DNA of 64,000 nucleotides. It comes from Erythrobacter sp. QSSC1-22B. GTDB taxonomy: Bacteria > Pseudomonadota > Alphaproteobacteria > Sphingomonadales > Sphingomonadaceae. The position numbers and the translations under genes were made by a program. This document shows, in pieces, positions 16,298-27,013 of the stretch (the first letter of the stretch is position 1; each line of letters starts with the position of its first letter). Location of the stretch: the NCBI RefSeq assembly GCF_001678665.1, contig NZ_LZRP01000003.1, forward strand, positions 304,998 through 368,997, read 5' to 3'. A model generated the notes under the pieces. The model was not told the origin of the DNA, did no database searches, and was given only the letters and a program-made list of their open reading frames with translations.

Positions 16298-18174
16298 TGG
16301 CCAGTGCCATGTCTGCCAACAAGGCCGAACTCCTCGCGATCGCGCATGCGGTCGCCTCGGAGAAGATGATCGACAAGGAAATCGTCATCGAGGCGATGGA
16401 AGAGGCGATCCAGAAGAGCGCGCGCAACCGCTACGGTGCCGAGAACGACATCCGCGCCAAGCTCGACCCCGTCACCGGCGATCTGCGCCTGTGGCGCGTC
16501 GTCGAAGTGGTCGAGGAGGTCGAGGACTATTTCAAGCAGGTCGATCTTGCCGCAGCGCAGAAGCTCGAGGCCGATGCCAAGGTCGGCGATTTCATCGTCG
16601 ATCCGCTGCCCGCTATCGACCTTGGTCGCATCGACGCGCAGAGCGCCAAGCAGGTCATCTTCCAGAAGGTCCGCGACGCCGAGCGCGAGCGCCAGTTCGA
16701 GGAATTCAAGGATCGTTCGGGTGAAGTCATCACCGGGGTGATCAAATCGGTCGAATTCGGTCATGTGATCGTCAACCTCGGCCGCGCCGAGGGCGTCATC
16801 CGCCGCGATCAGCAGGTCCCGCGCGAGGCCGCCCGCGTCGGCGAGCGCATCCGCGCTATCATTTCCAAGGTGGAGCGCAACAATCGCGGGCCGCAGATCT
16901 TCCTGTCGCGCGCCCACCCCGATTTCATGCGCAAGCTGTTCGCGCAGGAAGTGCCCGAAATCTACGACGGCATCATCGAGATCAAGGCCGCTGCCCGCGA
17001 CCCGGGTTCGCGCGCGAAAATCGGCGTCATCAGCCACGACAGCTCGATCGATCCGGTCGGCGCCTGCGTCGGCATGAAGGGCAGCCGCGTCCAGGCGGTG
17101 GTCCAGGAACTGCAGGGCGAGAAGATCGACATCATCCCCTGGAGCGAGGATCAGGCGACCTTTATCGTCAACGCGCTCCAGCCCGCCACCGTCAGCCGCG
17201 TCGTCCTCGACGAGGAAGAGGGCCGGATCGAAGTGGTGGTGCCCGACGACCAGTTGTCGCTGGCAATCGGCCGCCGCGGCCAGAACGTCCGGCTGGCCAG
17301 CCAGCTGACCGGCAACCAGATCGATATCATGACCGAGGAGGAAGCGAGCGAGAAGCGGCAGAAGGAATTCGCCGAACGCTCCAAGACCTTCGAGGAAGAA
17401 CTCGATGTCGACGAGACGCTGTCGCAGCTGCTCGTTGCCGAGGGCTTCGCCGAGCTCGAGGAAGTCGCCTATGTCCAGCTCGACGAGCTGGCGGCGATCG
17501 AAGGTTTCGACGAGGAACTGGCCGAGGAGCTCCAGAGCCGCGCGCTCGAGGCGCTCGATCGTCAGGAAGCCAAGTTTCGCGAGGAGCGCAAGGAGCTCGG
17601 CGTCGAGGATGCGCTCGCCGAGATTCCGCATCTCTCCGAGCAGATGCTGGTCGTGCTGGGCAAGGCCGGGATCAAGGAACTCGACGATCTCGCCGATCTC
17701 GCGACCGACGAACTCATCGCCAAGAAGCGCGAGGCGCCGCGGCGTCGCGTCAATCCCGATGCCGCCGCTGCCGGCCCGCCGATGCGGCGTCCACCGCAGC
17801 GCGAGCAGGACAAGGGCGGCGTGCTGGGTGAATTCGGGCTGAGCGAAGAGCAGGGCAACGAGATCATCATGGCTGCCCGCGCGCACTGGTTCGAGGACGA
17901 GACCCCGGCGCCTGCACCTGCGCCTGCTCCGGCCGAGGCGCCCGCCGCCAAGGCCAAGCCTGCGAAGAAGGCCAAGGCCGTTCCGGTCGAGGAGGCTCCC
18001 ACCGAGGAGGCTCCCACCGAGGAGGCTCCCACCGAGGAGGCTCCGGCCGAGGAGGCTCCTGTCGAGGAAGCGCCCGCAGACGAAACCATCGAAGAGGCTC
18101 CTGCCGATGCGGACACCCCCGCGGCTGGCGAGCCCGACACCCAGGAGGCCGCCGATGCGGACTCCACCCAATGA
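16297..18174 (+). CDS. nusA: Transcription termination/antitermination factor NusA
   Basis: RNA-polymerase elongation factor of 625 residues. The N-terminal RNAP-binding domain (about 1-130) is followed by S1 (about 135-200) and KH domains containing [20 protein letters not shown] and [10 protein letters not shown], then two acidic repeat-like helix-hairpin domains (about 365-510). The last 75 residues are an alanine/glutamate/proline tail with repeated E-E-A-P-T units, extending the protein beyond its usual alphaproteobacterial length. The start is one base inside the rimP stop; a second ATG four codons on is possible. Confidence 0.95.
   Translation: MASAMSANKAELLAIAHAVASEKMIDKEIVIEAMEEAIQKSARNRYGAENDIRAKLDPVTGDLRLWRVVEVVEEVEDYFKQVDLAAAQKLEADAKVGDFIVDPLPAIDLGRIDAQSAKQVIFQKVRDAERERQFEEFKDRSGEVITGVIKSVEFGHVIVNLGRAEGVIRRDQQVPREAARVGERIRAIISKVERNNRGPQIFLSRAHPDFMRKLFAQEVPEIYDGIIEIKAAARDPGSRAKIGVISHDSSIDPVGACVGMKGSRVQAVVQELQGEKIDIIPWSEDQATFIVNALQPATVSRVVLDEEEGRIEVVVPDDQLSLAIGRRGQNVRLASQLTGNQIDIMTEEEASEKRQKEFAERSKTFEEELDVDETLSQLLVAEGFAELEEVAYVQLDELAAIEGFDEELAEELQSRALEALDRQEAKFREERKELGVEDALAEIPHLSEQMLVVLGKAGIKELDDLADLATDELIAKKREAPRRRVNPDAAAAGPPMRRPPQREQDKGGVLGEFGLSEEQGNEIIMAARAHWFEDETPAPAPAPAPAEAPAAKAKPAKKAKAVPVEEAPTEEAPTEEAPTEEAPAEEAPVEEAPADETIEEAPADADTPAAGEPDTQEAADADSTQ
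17986..18060 (+). repeat. 15-base tandem repeat in nusA tail
   Basis: Five consecutive units of about GNCGAGGAGGCTCCN encode E-E-A-P-T/A/V. Three units are almost identical and flanking ones are diverged. Such in-frame repeats can change number by slippage, altering only the length of the disordered NusA tail. Confidence 0.85.
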
Positions 18175-18916
18175 GCGCCTGACGCCCGACATCGCCGAAG
18201 CCACGCAGCCCCGTAGAGCGGGGCGCGAGGAGCGCTGTCCGGAACGCCGCTGCATCCTCGCAGGCGAGACTTCGCCTCGCGAGGGCCTGATCCGGTTGGC
18301 GGTCTCGCCCGAGGGTCTGGTGCTGCCCGACGTCCAGGCCAAGGCTCCCGGCCGCGGTGCCTGGATCGGGGTGACGCGCGACGAATTGGCCGAGGCGCTC
18401 GCCAAGGGCCGGCTCAAGGGAGCGCTCGCGCGCGCCTTCAAGACCGGCGAGCTGGAAATCCCAGCGGACCTCCCGGCCAAGATCGAGGATGCGCTCACCA
18501 GATCGCTGCTCGACCGGCTGGGGTTGGAAATGCGCACCGGCGCGCTCATATTGGGTACCGACCGCATCGCCGAGACGGCGCGGGGCGGCGCGGTTTCGCT
18601 GCTGCTGCACGCCAGCGATGCCAGCGAAGGCGGGCGCCGCAAACTTGACCAGGCGTGGCGCGTGGGGTCCGACCGCGAGGGCTCTGCCTTGCGCGGAACG
18701 GTCTTGCCACTGGACCGGGCGGCTCTGTCTGTGGCATTGGGCCGCCTGAACGTCGTCCATCTGGCGCTTGCCGACGATGGAGCGGCCGGGCGAGTCTCGG
18801 GGCTTCTGCAGCGATTGTTGCATTTTACCGGCGGCATCGATGCCGCCTCCACCGACGACGCGCCTGCTTCCGCAGAGCGCCGGATTGACGATACGAATAC
18901 CTGCAAGGACAGTTGA
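18155..18916 (+). CDS. YlxR (DUF448) RNA-binding protein with L7Ae-like domain
   Basis: 253 residues. The first 90 are a YlxR domain (ERRCILAGETSPREGLIRLA, then G-R-G-A-W-I-G). The second half has the alpha-beta pattern of the L7Ae/L30e-type YlxQ fold (T-G-A-L-I-L-G-T-D-R-I-A-E). The two halves are separate genes in Firmicutes and fused in alphaproteobacteria. The ATG at 18155 overlaps the end of nusA by 20 bases and follows CAGGAGGCC. Confidence 0.85.
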   Translation: MRTPPNERLTPDIAEATQPRRAGREERCPERRCILAGETSPREGLIRLAVSPEGLVLPDVQAKAPGRGAWIGVTRDELAEALAKGRLKGALARAFKTGELEIPADLPAKIEDALTRSLLDRLGLEMRTGALILGTDRIAETARGGAVSLLLHASDASEGGRRKLDQAWRVGSDREGSALRGTVLPLDRAALSVALGRLNVVHLALADDGAAGRVSGLLQRLLHFTGGIDAASTDDAPASAERRIDDTNTCKDS

Positions 18917-18921
18917 GCTAG

Positions 18922-21486
18922 ATGAGCGACGAAGACCAGAAGCCTGCCCGCAAACCACTCGGCCTCAAACGGTCGGTCGAATCCGGCGAGGTCAAGCAGA
19001 CCTTCAGCCATGGCCGCACCAACAAGGTCGCGGTCGAGGTGAAGCGGCGCCGCAAGCTCGTGAAGCCGGGCGAGGCGCCTCCGCCTCCGCCGCCGGCAAC
19101 GCCCGAACCGGCACCCGCGCCAGCGCCAGCCCCGACGCCCGCACCGACGGCTCGGGCCGCTCCGGTCAAGAAGGACCCCTCGGGCGAAACGCCGCAGGAG
19201 CGCGTTGCGCGTCTCCAGCGCGAAGCCGAGGAAGCGCGTCTGCTGCAGGGCCAGGAAGCGCGCAAGCGCGAGGACGAGGCTGCCCGCCAGGCCGCCGAGG
19301 ACGAGAAACAGCGCGCCGAGGACAACCGCAAGGCCGAAGCCAAGGCGGCCGAGGAGCCGGCACCCGAATCCAAAGTCGACGCTGCGCCCGACGCTCCCGC
19401 TGCGGCCAGTGCCGAAGCGAAGGCTGAAGCCGCGCCCGACGCCGGTCCCGAAGCGACTGCCGCCGAGCCCGAAGCCGATGCCGAAGGCGCGGCAGCGCCT
19501 GCGCCGCGCCGGTTCACCCCGGTAGCGCGCCCCGAGATCAAGCGCCCCAAGAAGGAAAAGAAGGACGAGAAGCCGGTCCGCGAGGAGCCCGACAAGCGGC
19601 GCGGCGGCAAGCTGACCGTCAACCGCGCGCTCAACGAGGACGAGGGCCGCCGCGCCCGTTCGCTGGCCGCGCTCAAGCGAGCGCGCGAGAAGGAACGCCG
19701 CACCCATGGCGGCCCCTCCACGCCGCGCGAGAAGCAGGCCCGCGATGTGATCGTCCCCGAGGCGATCACGGTGCAGGAACTGGCCAACCGCATGGCCGAA
19801 AAGGGCGCCCAGCTGGTCAAGGAACTGTTCAACCTGGGGATGATGGTCACCGTCAACCAGACTATCGATCAGGACACCGCTGAGCTGCTGGTCGAGCAAT
19901 TCGGCCACCGCATCCAGCGCGTGTCGGAATCCGATGTCGACATTCCGGTCGAGCAGGATCTCGATCCCGAGGAAACGCTGCGTCCGCGCCCGCCGGTGGT
20001 CACCATCATGGGCCATGTCGATCACGGCAAAACCAGCCTGCTCGATGCGCTGCGCGGGACCAATGTGACCAAGGGCGAGGCCGGTGGCATCACCCAGCAC
20101 ATCGGCAGCTACCAGGTGAAGACGAAGAACGGCGACATGGTCACCTTCCTCGACACGCCTGGCCACGCCGCCTTTACCGAGATGCGCCAGCGCGGCGCCA
20201 ATGTCACCGATCTGGTGGTGCTGGTCGTAGCCGCCGATGACGGCATCATGCCGCAGACCATCGAGGCCATCCGCCATACCCATGCGGCGGGCGTCCCGAT
20301 GATCGTGGCGATCAACAAGATGGACAAGCCCGGAGCCGATCCGGACAAGATCCGTACCCGCCTGCTCGAGCACGAGGTCATCGTCGAGAAGATGTCGGGC
20401 GAAGTGCAGGACGTTGAGATTTCCGCGCTCAAGAAGGAAGGTCTCGACGAATTGCTCGAAGCGATCGCGGTCCAGGCCGAACTGCTCGAGCTCAAGGCGC
20501 GTCCCGATCGTCCGGCCGAAGCCACGGTTATCGAAGCGCAGCTCGACAAGGGCCGCGGCCCCGTCGCGACGGTGCTGGTGACGCGCGGCACGCTCAAGCG
20601 CGGCGATGCCTTCGTGGTCGGCACCCAGAGCGGCCGGGTCCGCGCGGTGGTCGATTTCACGGGCAAGCAGATCAAGGAAGCCGGCCCTTCGATGCCGGTC
20701 GAGGTCCTTGGTCTGGGCGGCGTCCCCAAGGCGGGCGACCAGCTCACCGTGGTCGAGAACGAGCAGCGCGCTCGCGAAGTGGCCGAATACCGTCAGGAAA
20801 AAGCCACCGAGAGCCGCACTGCGCTCGCGCCGACCAGCTTCGACACCATGTTCACCAACCTCCAGTCGAACGTCATCGAATGGCCGGTGGTGGTCAAGGC
20901 GGACGTCCAGGGCTCGGTCGAGGCGATCAACACCGCGCTGCACAATCTCTCGAACGACGAGATCAAGGTCCGCGTGCTGCATGCCGGCGCCGGCGCGATC
21001 ACCGAGAGCGATGTCAGCCTTGCGGCCGCATCCAACGCGCCGATCATCGGCTTCAACGTGCGTCCCAATGCCAAGGCGCGCCAGCTGATCGCGCGCGATA
21101 AGGTCCGGATGATGTATTACGACGTCATCTATCACGTGACCGAGGAGGTCGCGAAGGAGATGGCGGGCGAGCTTGGTCCGGAGCGGATCGAGACCGTCGT
21201 CGGGCGTGCCCTGGTCAAGGAAGTGTTCCGTTCGGGCAAGAAGGACAAGGCCGCCGGTCTGCTGGTCGAGGAGGGCGTCATCCGCAAGGGTCTGTTTGCC
21301 CGTCTCACTCGCGACGATGTCATCGTTTCGGCGACCACCATCGCGTCGCTGCGACGCTTCAAGGACGATGTGGACGAAGTCCGCGCCGGTCTCGAATGCG
21401 GCGTGGTCCTCGAGGACACCAACGACATCAAGGCGGGCGACCAGCTCGAGGTGTTCGAGGTAGAGCTGCGCGAACGCACGCTGTAG
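18922..21486 (+). CDS. infB: Translation initiation factor IF-2
   Basis: GTPase that places initiator tRNA on the 30S subunit. The 854-residue protein has an N-terminal alanine/proline/glutamate-rich region of about 290 residues, then the GTPase domain with G1 G-H-V-D-H-G-K-T (about 364-371), D-T-P-G-H (about 411-415) and N-K-M-D (about 463-466), followed by beta-barrel and fMet-tRNA-binding C-terminal domains. Start and length fit the alphaproteobacterial family. It is 5 bases downstream of ylxR in the conserved cluster. Confidence 0.97.
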   Translation: MSDEDQKPARKPLGLKRSVESGEVKQTFSHGRTNKVAVEVKRRRKLVKPGEAPPPPPPATPEPAPAPAPAPTPAPTARAAPVKKDPSGETPQERVARLQREAEEARLLQGQEARKREDEAARQAAEDEKQRAEDNRKAEAKAAEEPAPESKVDAAPDAPAAASAEAKAEAAPDAGPEATAAEPEADAEGAAAPAPRRFTPVARPEIKRPKKEKKDEKPVREEPDKRRGGKLTVNRALNEDEGRRARSLAALKRAREKERRTHGGPSTPREKQARDVIVPEAITVQELANRMAEKGAQLVKELFNLGMMVTVNQTIDQDTAELLVEQFGHRIQRVSESDVDIPVEQDLDPEETLRPRPPVVTIMGHVDHGKTSLLDALRGTNVTKGEAGGITQHIGSYQVKTKNGDMVTFLDTPGHAAFTEMRQRGANVTDLVVLVVAADDGIMPQTIEAIRHTHAAGVPMIVAINKMDKPGADPDKIRTRLLEHEVIVEKMSGEVQDVEISALKKEGLDELLEAIAVQAELLELKARPDRPAEATVIEAQLDKGRGPVATVLVTRGTLKRGDAFVVGTQSGRVRAVVDFTGKQIKEAGPSMPVEVLGLGGVPKAGDQLTVVENEQRAREVAEYRQEKATESRTALAPTSFDTMFTNLQSNVIEWPVVVKADVQGSVEAINTALHNLSNDEIKVRVLHAGAGAITESDVSLAAASNAPIIGFNVRPNAKARQLIARDKVRMMYYDVIYHVTEEVAKEMAGELGPERIETVVGRALVKEVFRSGKKDKAAGLLVEEGVIRKGLFARLTRDDVIVSATTIASLRRFKDDVDEVRAGLECGVVLEDTNDIKAGDQLEVFEVELRERTL

Positions 21487-21498
21487 CGGGAACCGGGC

Positions 21499-21618
21499 AT
21501 GGCCTACCGACCGAGCCGCGGGTTCGCCATCCTCGGCCTTGTCGGGGCGGTGATCGCGGTGGCTCTGGGGGTGGTCTATTTCGCCGGGGACCTGCTGTTC
21601 GTGGTGCAGACCGGGTGA
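21499..21618 (+). CDS. Possible 39-residue membrane peptide
   Basis: A short frame starting at an ATG 12 bases after infB encodes MAYRPSRGFAILGLVGAVIA followed by V-A-L-G-V-V-Y-F-A-G-D-L, a single membrane helix with a basic N-terminus. A weak GCGGGAA precedes it. Position and amphipathic layout suggest a real small membrane protein, but there is no family support. Confidence 0.45.
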   Translation: MAYRPSRGFAILGLVGAVIAVALGVVYFAGDLLFVVQTG

Positions 21619-21692
21619 CCGGGCCTGCCCTGCGCGCGCCGGGCGAGGTATTGAGGAACAGCCAGTGGACGAAGGGTTGATACGGGTCGATC

Positions 21693-22127
21693 ATGAGTAA
21701 CGCCGAACGCCCGCATAATCCGGACGCCGCGCATGCCGATCTGATGGGTGTCGAATTCGACAGCTTCGACGCGGCACGCGAGGAGATCACGCTGCGCTTC
21801 ACCGCGCCTGCCAGCTTCATCACCCCGCGCGGCAGCGTGCAGGGCGGGCTGGTTGCGGGCTTTCTCGACGAGGCGATGGGCTGGGCGCATGTCTGGGCCA
21901 CCGATCACGCCGAGGCGCCGCTCAATCTGGAGATCAGCATGAGCCTGCTCAGGCCGGTCCCTGCCGGGCCGCTGATCGGCAAGGGCAGGGTCGTGCGGCG
22001 CGGGCGCCGGGTCATCTTCCTCGAGGGCCAGTTGCTCTCCGAGGACGGCACGCTGCTCGCCAGCGCCACCAGCACCGCGATCCCGACCCCCCGTCCTGAC
22101 ACACCACGTCCGCAGGGAGCCTCCTGA
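21693..22127 (+). CDS. PaaI-type hotdog thioesterase
   Basis: Acyl-CoA thioesterase-like protein of 144 residues. The hotdog signature is visible: [22 protein letters not shown] (about 48-69), in which the PaaI family usually has H-G-G. The aspartate/glutamate pair at the end of that helix fits the catalytic position. Its stop overlaps the start of rbfA (ATG at 22127), placing it in the ribosome-maturation transcript. Substrate unknown. Confidence 0.82.
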   Translation: MSNAERPHNPDAAHADLMGVEFDSFDAAREEITLRFTAPASFITPRGSVQGGLVAGFLDEAMGWAHVWATDHAEAPLNLEISMSLLRPVPAGPLIGKGRVVRRGRRVIFLEGQLLSEDGTLLASATSTAIPTPRPDTPRPQGAS

Positions 22128-22522
22128 TGGCCCGCAATCCCGCCACACCCGAACAGCAATCGGTCCGCGTGCTCAAGGTGGGCGAGCGGGTTCGGCATAT
22201 ATTGTCCGAACTGCTCGCGCGCGGAGAGGCGCATGACCTTGTGCTCAGCGCCACCACCATCTCGGTTACCGAGGTGCGGATGTCGCCCGATCTGCGCAAC
22301 GCCAAGGCCTATGTGAAGCCGCTGCTGGGCGAGGAAGAGGCGGTGGTGCTCAAGGCTCTGCGCACCAACACCGCCTTCTTCCAGCGCGAGGTTGCCAAGC
22401 GGCTGGGGTTGAAATTCGCCCCCAGGCTGAGCTTCCGCGCCGACGAGAGCTTCGACGAGGCGAGCCGGATCGAGCAATTGCTCAACGACCCCAAGGTGGC
22501 GCGCGACCTCGACGAGGAGTGA
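22127..22522 (+). CDS. rbfA: Ribosome-binding factor A
   Basis: 30S maturation and cold-adaptation factor of 131 residues, a KH-like fold. Family blocks [14 protein letters not shown] near the N-terminus (here K-V-G) and [17 protein letters not shown] are clear, as is the C-terminal F-R-A-D-E-S-F-D-E. It is translationally coupled to the thioesterase gene. In many relatives truB follows directly; here three unrelated genes intervene. Confidence 0.95.
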   Translation: MARNPATPEQQSVRVLKVGERVRHILSELLARGEAHDLVLSATTISVTEVRMSPDLRNAKAYVKPLLGEEEAVVLKALRTNTAFFQREVAKRLGLKFAPRLSFRADESFDEASRIEQLLNDPKVARDLDEE

Positions 22523-22559
22523 TCCTCGCGCCGCGATAGTCCTGACGAGATTCCCGAGT

Positions 22560-22599
22560 GGCTGGCGCCACCCCGGCCTTCACCGGGGCGACGCCAGCC
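22560..22599. terminator. Two-way hairpin between convergent genes
   Basis: A long inverted repeat (GGCTGGCG...CGCCAGCC outer, CCCCGG/CCGGGG inner) lies between the ends of rbfA (plus) and the AbgT gene (minus). It lacks a clear T-run but its position suits bidirectional termination. Confidence 0.55.
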
Positions 22600-22610
22600 G
22601 TCTCGCCATC

Positions 22611-24230
22611 CTATTGCGCCGCGCTCGGCGTGGCGGGCGCGGTCGGGTCGATAGTGGTGGGCACTTCCATGAACACGCTCGCCCCCGGGCCGAGCGGCAG
22701 GTCGAGAGCGACCCAGGCTATGGTCATGGCGAGACCGGCTGCCATCAGCCCGATCGAATAGGGCAGCATGGTCGCGGCCAGGCTGCCGAGCCCGAAATCC
22801 TTTTGCCAACGCTGGCAGAAAATCAGGATCAGCGGGAAATAGACCATCAGCGGGGTGATGATGTTGGTGGCCCCGTCGCCCACGCGATAGGCCGCGGTGG
22901 ACATTTCCGGACTGATCCCCAGCAGCATCAGCATCGGCACCAGCACCGGTGCGAGCAGCGCCCATTTGGCGCTTGCCGAGCCGACGAAGATGTTGAGCAG
23001 CCCCGAGACCAGCACGATCGCTCCGAGCAGCGCCCAGGCGGGCAGTCCGGACGAGCCGAGGAAATCGGCTCCGCCGACCGCAAGGATCAGCCCCAGATTG
23101 GACCAGGCGAACATCGCCACGAAATGCGCCGCGGCGAAGGCCAGCACGAGATAATAGGCCAGATCTTCCATCGCGCCCGACATCATCTTCACCAGATCGC
23201 GATGATTGCCGATCGTGCCTGCCGCGGCGCCATAGGCCCAGCCGGCGAGCAGGAAGAGCAGGAAGAAGCCGCCCACCAGGCTCTGATAGAACGGATTGAG
23301 CTGCGCCTCGGGGCTCGCGGTCTCGTCGATCAGCGGCGTGCCTGGGCCGAAGGTGAAGCCGGCCCAGAGCGCGATGACCGCGAGAGCAGCCAGTCCGGCG
23401 CGAACCAGCCCCTTGCGCTCCCCGGCGGTCAGTGCGCGGTCGGTCTGCTCCTCGGTCCCGGCACGACCGGCCATGGCCGGGTTCCAGGTGCCGAGACGCG
23501 GTTCGATCATCCGGTCGGTAACGAACCAGATGACCGGCAGGAACACCACCGTCATGGCGGCGATAAAGAACCAGTTGCCCGCGATGTTGGCGGTGAATTC
23601 GCCAAACACGGTCTCGACCGCCGCCTCGGTGATCCCGAACAGCAGCGCATCGAGCTGGCCGGGGACGAAATTGGCGGAAAATCCGCCGGACACGCCTGCG
23701 AATGCGGCCGCGATCCCGGCTACCGGATGGCGCCCGGCGGCGTGAAAGATGATTCCCGCAAGCGGGATGAGCACCACATAGGCGGCATCGGCAGCGAGGT
23801 TGCCGATCATGCCCACCAGGCAGACGATCGGGGTCAGCAGCACCGTGGGGGCGTTGCGTACGCCGGCGCGCATCGCGGTGCCGAACAGTCCGGCACGCTC
23901 GGCCACGCCTGCGCCCAGCATCACCACGAGCACGTAGCCCAGCGGGTGGAAATGGGTGAAGGTCATGGGCATCTCGACCCACAAGCGCTGGATATTCTCC
24001 GCCGACAGCAGGCTGGCGGCTTCGATAACCAGCGCCCCGCCGGTTGCCTCGTCGATCTCGGTCGGGTGGAGCGCGGACCAGCCGAGAATGCTGGCGATGA
24101 TCGAGATCACCATCAGAATGGCGATCAGCCAGAAGAACAGGAACACCGGATCGGGCAATTTGTTGCCGCTTCGTTCGATCCAGCCCAGAACACCCTTCTG
24201 CGTCGACTCCGCCGCGATTGCCTCTGCCAC
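22611..24230 (-). CDS. AbgT-family transporter
   Basis: Inner-membrane carrier of 539 residues related to AbgT (p-aminobenzoyl-glutamate) and MtrF (sulfonamide efflux), with about 11-13 membrane segments. The opening I-E-R-S-G-N-K-L-P-D-P-V-F-L-F-F is characteristic, as is G-D-G-A-T-N-I-I-T-P-L-M near the C-terminus. The GTG at 24230 is chosen because GGGAGAA lies 10 bases upstream; an ATG at 24278 and GTG at 24290 are alternatives. It sits in reverse orientation within the translation gene block. Confidence 0.9.
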   Translation of the reverse strand: MAEAIAAESTQKGVLGWIERSGNKLPDPVFLFFWLIAILMVISIIASILGWSALHPTEIDEATGGALVIEAASLLSAENIQRLWVEMPMTFTHFHPLGYVLVVMLGAGVAERAGLFGTAMRAGVRNAPTVLLTPIVCLVGMIGNLAADAAYVVLIPLAGIIFHAAGRHPVAGIAAAFAGVSGGFSANFVPGQLDALLFGITEAAVETVFGEFTANIAGNWFFIAAMTVVFLPVIWFVTDRMIEPRLGTWNPAMAGRAGTEEQTDRALTAGERKGLVRAGLAALAVIALWAGFTFGPGTPLIDETASPEAQLNPFYQSLVGGFFLLFLLAGWAYGAAAGTIGNHRDLVKMMSGAMEDLAYYLVLAFAAAHFVAMFAWSNLGLILAVGGADFLGSSGLPAWALLGAIVLVSGLLNIFVGSASAKWALLAPVLVPMLMLLGISPEMSTAAYRVGDGATNIITPLMVYFPLILIFCQRWQKDFGLGSLAATMLPYSIGLMAAGLAMTIAWVALDLPLGPGASVFMEVPTTIDPTAPATPSAAQ

Positions 24231-24377
24231 CCTATGGTTCTCCCGAAACCGTTGCTGTCTTGCGCGTGGGGCTAACATTGCGGTTTGCACCTGTCGCCCC
24301 GCTTAACCGCGAAACTGTCGAAAAATGGCCGATCTGCGGACTCGCGCGCGGCGCAGCGCCGCGCTAGCGGTAGAGTC

Positions 24378-24953
24378 ATGGCCAAGCTCTATTTCTATTA
24401 TGCCAGCATGAATGCGGGGAAGAGCTCCACGCTGTTGCAGGCAGATTTCAACTATCGCGAGCGCGGGATGCGCACCATGCTGTGGACCGCCGCACTCGAC
24501 ACGCGATCGTCGGGTATGATCCGCAGCCGCATCGGGCTCGAGACCGGTGCCCATCGGTTCAAATCCGATACCGATCTGTGGCAGGAGGTGATGGAGGTCC
24601 ATGCCGCCACCCCGATCGACTGCGTGATGGTGGACGAAGCGCAGTTCCTCACCCGCGAGCAGGTCTGGCAATTGGCTAAGCTCACCGACGAGGGCAGCGT
24701 GCCGGTGGTCTGCTATGGGCTGCGAACCGATTTCAAGGGCGAGCTGTTCGAAGGCGCGGCCGCGCTGCTCGGCATCGCCGACAAGCTCGTCGAGCTCAAG
24801 GGCGTGTGCCATTGCGGACGCAAGGCAACGATGAATCTGCGCGTCGATGGACAGGGCAGGGCGGTTGCCGAAGGCGCGCAGACCGAGATCGGCGGCAACG
24901 ACCGCTATCTCGCATTGTGTCGCCGCCATTTCAGCGAGGCGCTGGCGGGCTGA
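24378..24953 (+). CDS. tdk: Thymidine kinase (type II)
   Basis: Salvage enzyme phosphorylating thymidine, 191 residues. P-loop A-S-M-N-A-G-K-S-S at 9-17, D-E-A-Q-F-L catalytic block near 87-92, and C-terminal zinc ligands in C-H-C-G-R-K and L-C-R-R-H. The ATG at 24378 gives the family N-terminus (MAKLYFYYASMNAGKS). Divergent from the AbgT gene. Confidence 0.95.
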   Translation: MAKLYFYYASMNAGKSSTLLQADFNYRERGMRTMLWTAALDTRSSGMIRSRIGLETGAHRFKSDTDLWQEVMEVHAATPIDCVMVDEAQFLTREQVWQLAKLTDEGSVPVVCYGLRTDFKGELFEGAAALLGIADKLVELKGVCHCGRKATMNLRVDGQGRAVAEGAQTEIGGNDRYLALCRRHFSEALAG

Positions 24954-24977
24954 GCGCCGAGCCCCTATCTAGCCCCC

Positions 24978-25670
24978 ATGCTCGAAACCCTAATCCTCGC
25001 GGCGATCCTGATCCCGTGCCTGATCGTCGCGATCGTCTTCCATGAAGTCGCGCATGGCTGGGTGGCGCTGATGCTGGGCGACCCGACCGCCAAGGAGCAG
25101 CGTCGCCTCAGCCTCAACCCCATTCGCCATGTCGATCCGATCGGCACGCTGCTGGTCCCGGGCGCGCTGGCGCTGTTCGGCGGGCCGATCTTCGGCTGGG
25201 CCAAGCCGGTCCCGGTGCGGCAGGACCGCCTCGACAACCCGCGTTACGGGATGATGGCGGTGGCTGCGGCGGGGCCGGGGACCAATCTGCTCCTGGCGCT
25301 GCTCGGCGCGGTCATGGCCGGCCTCGTCATGGGGGCGAGCCAGGCAGCAGGGGTCGAACCCAACCCCTGGCTGTTCACGGGGTTTACCTATTTCATCCTC
25401 ATCAACATCTTTCTGGCGCTGTTCAACCTGCTGCCGATCCCGCCGTTCGATGGCTCGCACATTCTGGGTGGGCTGCTCCCGCTGCGCTACCAGCGCCATT
25501 GGCAGCGGCTCCAGTCGCTAGGGATGGTGTTCATTGTCGTGCTCATCGGTGCAAGCTGGGCTTTTCCCGACAGCGGGCTGGTCGAGAACATCGTCCTGCC
25601 TCCGGTGCTGTGGGTGCAGGACATCTATTTCGCCATCGCCGACTGGATCGCGCGCGGGATCGCGGGATGA
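24978..25670 (+). CDS. M50 site-2-type membrane metalloprotease
   Basis: Intramembrane zinc protease of 230 residues without a PDZ domain. Zinc-binding H-E-V-A-H at 22-26 lies within the first membrane helix, and the third ligand is in N-L-L-P-I-P-P-F-D-G near residue 160. Several membrane helices are visible. Its stop overlaps the truB start (ATGA), so the two genes are translated together. Substrate unknown; this compact group is often annotated as site-2 protease family. Confidence 0.9.
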   Translation: MLETLILAAILIPCLIVAIVFHEVAHGWVALMLGDPTAKEQRRLSLNPIRHVDPIGTLLVPGALALFGGPIFGWAKPVPVRQDRLDNPRYGMMAVAAAGPGTNLLLALLGAVMAGLVMGASQAAGVEPNPWLFTGFTYFILINIFLALFNLLPIPPFDGSHILGGLLPLRYQRHWQRLQSLGMVFIVVLIGASWAFPDSGLVENIVLPPVLWVQDIYFAIADWIARGIAG

Positions 25671-26695
25671 CCGCTGCGCCCAATTCCACGATCAAGCCCG
25701 ATGGCTGGCTGGTGCTCGACAAGCCGCGCGGGCTGGGCTCGACCCAGGCGGTCGGCGCGGTCAAGCGCGTGCTGCGCGAGGCGGGCTATGCCAAGACCAA
25801 GGTCGGCCATGGCGGGACACTCGACCCGCTCGCCGAGGGCGTGCTGCCGATCGCGCTGGGCGAGGCGACCAAGCTGGCGGGGCGGATGCTCGATGCCAGC
25901 AAGGTCTATGAATTCACGATCCAGTTCGGCGAGGAGACCGACACGCTCGACACCGAGGGCGAGGTGGTCGAACGCTCCGACCGGCGACCCCCGATGCTGG
26001 CGATCGGCGCGGTGCTCGAGCACTTCACCGGAGAGATCGAGCAACTGCCGCCCGCCTATTCGGCGCTCAAGATCGACGGCAGGCGCGCCTACGACCGCGC
26101 CCGCGCGGGCGAACAGGTCGAGATGACCCCGCGGCAGGTGACGATCCACGAACTGTCGCTGTTCCGCGATGCGGGGGATGACTGTGAGGATGTTGAGCAG
26201 GTCGATCTTGTCAGCACTTTCGCCACCACCACGGGCCGCCCCGATCCCTACGATCCGGGCGCACCGCTGGAGCTGGCGGACAGCGTCACGCTGGTCGCGC
26301 ATGTCAGCAAGGGCACCTATATCCGCTCGCTGGCGCGGGACATCGCGCGTGCGCTGGGAACGGTCGGCCATGTGACTTATCTCAGGCGCACGAAAGCCGG
26401 TCCGTTCGCCGAGGAACAGGCGATTTCACTGGACACTCTGAACGAAATCGGTAAGGGCGCGCCTCTTCACCAATCGCTTCTGCCGCTGGAGGCGGGGCTG
26501 GACGACATCCCGGCCCTTTCCCTCGACCCCGATAGCGCGCAGGCGGTCCGCCAGGGCCGGGTGATTTCGGGACTGCCCCACAAAGACGGGCTCTATTTTG
26601 CAAAGCTGGAGGATAATCCGGTCGCGCTGCTGGAGATCGTCGGAGGGACGGCCAAGGTCGTCCGGGGTTTCAACACAGCCGATGTCGCGGAGTAG
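25667..26695 (+). CDS. truB: tRNA pseudouridine-55 synthase TruB
   Basis: Forms pseudouridine 55 in the T-loop of tRNAs. 342 residues with catalytic Asp53 in [10 protein letters not shown], and the family block [10 protein letters not shown]. An acidic insertion at about residues 165-180 ([10 protein letters not shown]) is not universal. Start overlaps the protease stop; rpsO follows after 5 bases. Confidence 0.95.
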   Translation: MTAAPNSTIKPDGWLVLDKPRGLGSTQAVGAVKRVLREAGYAKTKVGHGGTLDPLAEGVLPIALGEATKLAGRMLDASKVYEFTIQFGEETDTLDTEGEVVERSDRRPPMLAIGAVLEHFTGEIEQLPPAYSALKIDGRRAYDRARAGEQVEMTPRQVTIHELSLFRDAGDDCEDVEQVDLVSTFATTTGRPDPYDPGAPLELADSVTLVAHVSKGTYIRSLARDIARALGTVGHVTYLRRTKAGPFAEEQAISLDTLNEIGKGAPLHQSLLPLEAGLDDIPALSLDPDSAQAVRQGRVISGLPHKDGLYFAKLEDNPVALLEIVGGTAKVVRGFNTADVAE

Positions 26696-26700
26696 AATGC

Positions 26701-26970
26701 ATGACGGTTACCGCCGAAAAGAAACAGGAAATCATCAAGGACAACGCCCAGGCCGAGGGCGACACCGGTTCGCCGGAAGTCCAGGTCGCGATCCTGACCG
26801 AGCGCATCAAGAACCTGACCGGTCACTTCAAGGGCCACCACAAGGACAATCATTCGCGTCGTGGTCTGCTGATGATGGTCAACAAGCGCCGTAACCTGCT
26901 CGCCTACCTCAAGAGGAAAGACGTCGAGCGGTACAACTCGCTGATCCAGAAACTGGGTCTGAGAAAGTAA
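26701..26970 (+). CDS. rpsO: 30S ribosomal protein S15
   Basis: Binds 16S rRNA central domain. 89 residues, standard length, with the family motifs [16 protein letters not shown] and [12 protein letters not shown]. It is 5 bases downstream of truB and followed by a terminator-like hairpin, then pnp, the classical rpsO-pnp order. Confidence 0.97.
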   Translation: MTVTAEKKQEIIKDNAQAEGDTGSPEVQVAILTERIKNLTGHFKGHHKDNHSRRGLLMMVNKRRNLLAYLKRKDVERYNSLIQKLGLRK

Positions 26971-26981
26971 GAGTTTCGTGG

Positions 26982-27013
26982 AAGGGCGGCTCCCGTAAAG
27001 GGCCGCCCTTTCG
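26982..27013 (+). terminator. Terminator/attenuator between rpsO and pnp
   Basis: A 9-bp perfect stem (AAGGGCGGC / GCCGCCCTT) with an 11-base loop and a short T-run follows rpsO by 11 bases. In other bacteria this interval also contains the RNase III site that controls pnp; I cannot identify such a site here. Confidence 0.75.

Noticed and set aside
16231..21135. A 1634-codon open frame on the minus strand opposite nusA, ylxR and infB
   Set aside because: It is antisense to three well-identified core genes. Its composition (repeated L-L-G-R-S and D-H-R patterns) mirrors their codons, and it has no domain or ribosome-binding site.
22614..24275. A 553-codon plus-strand frame opposite the AbgT transporter
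   Set aside because: The product is low complexity (R, G, Q and H rich), while the minus strand has a clear transporter family match.
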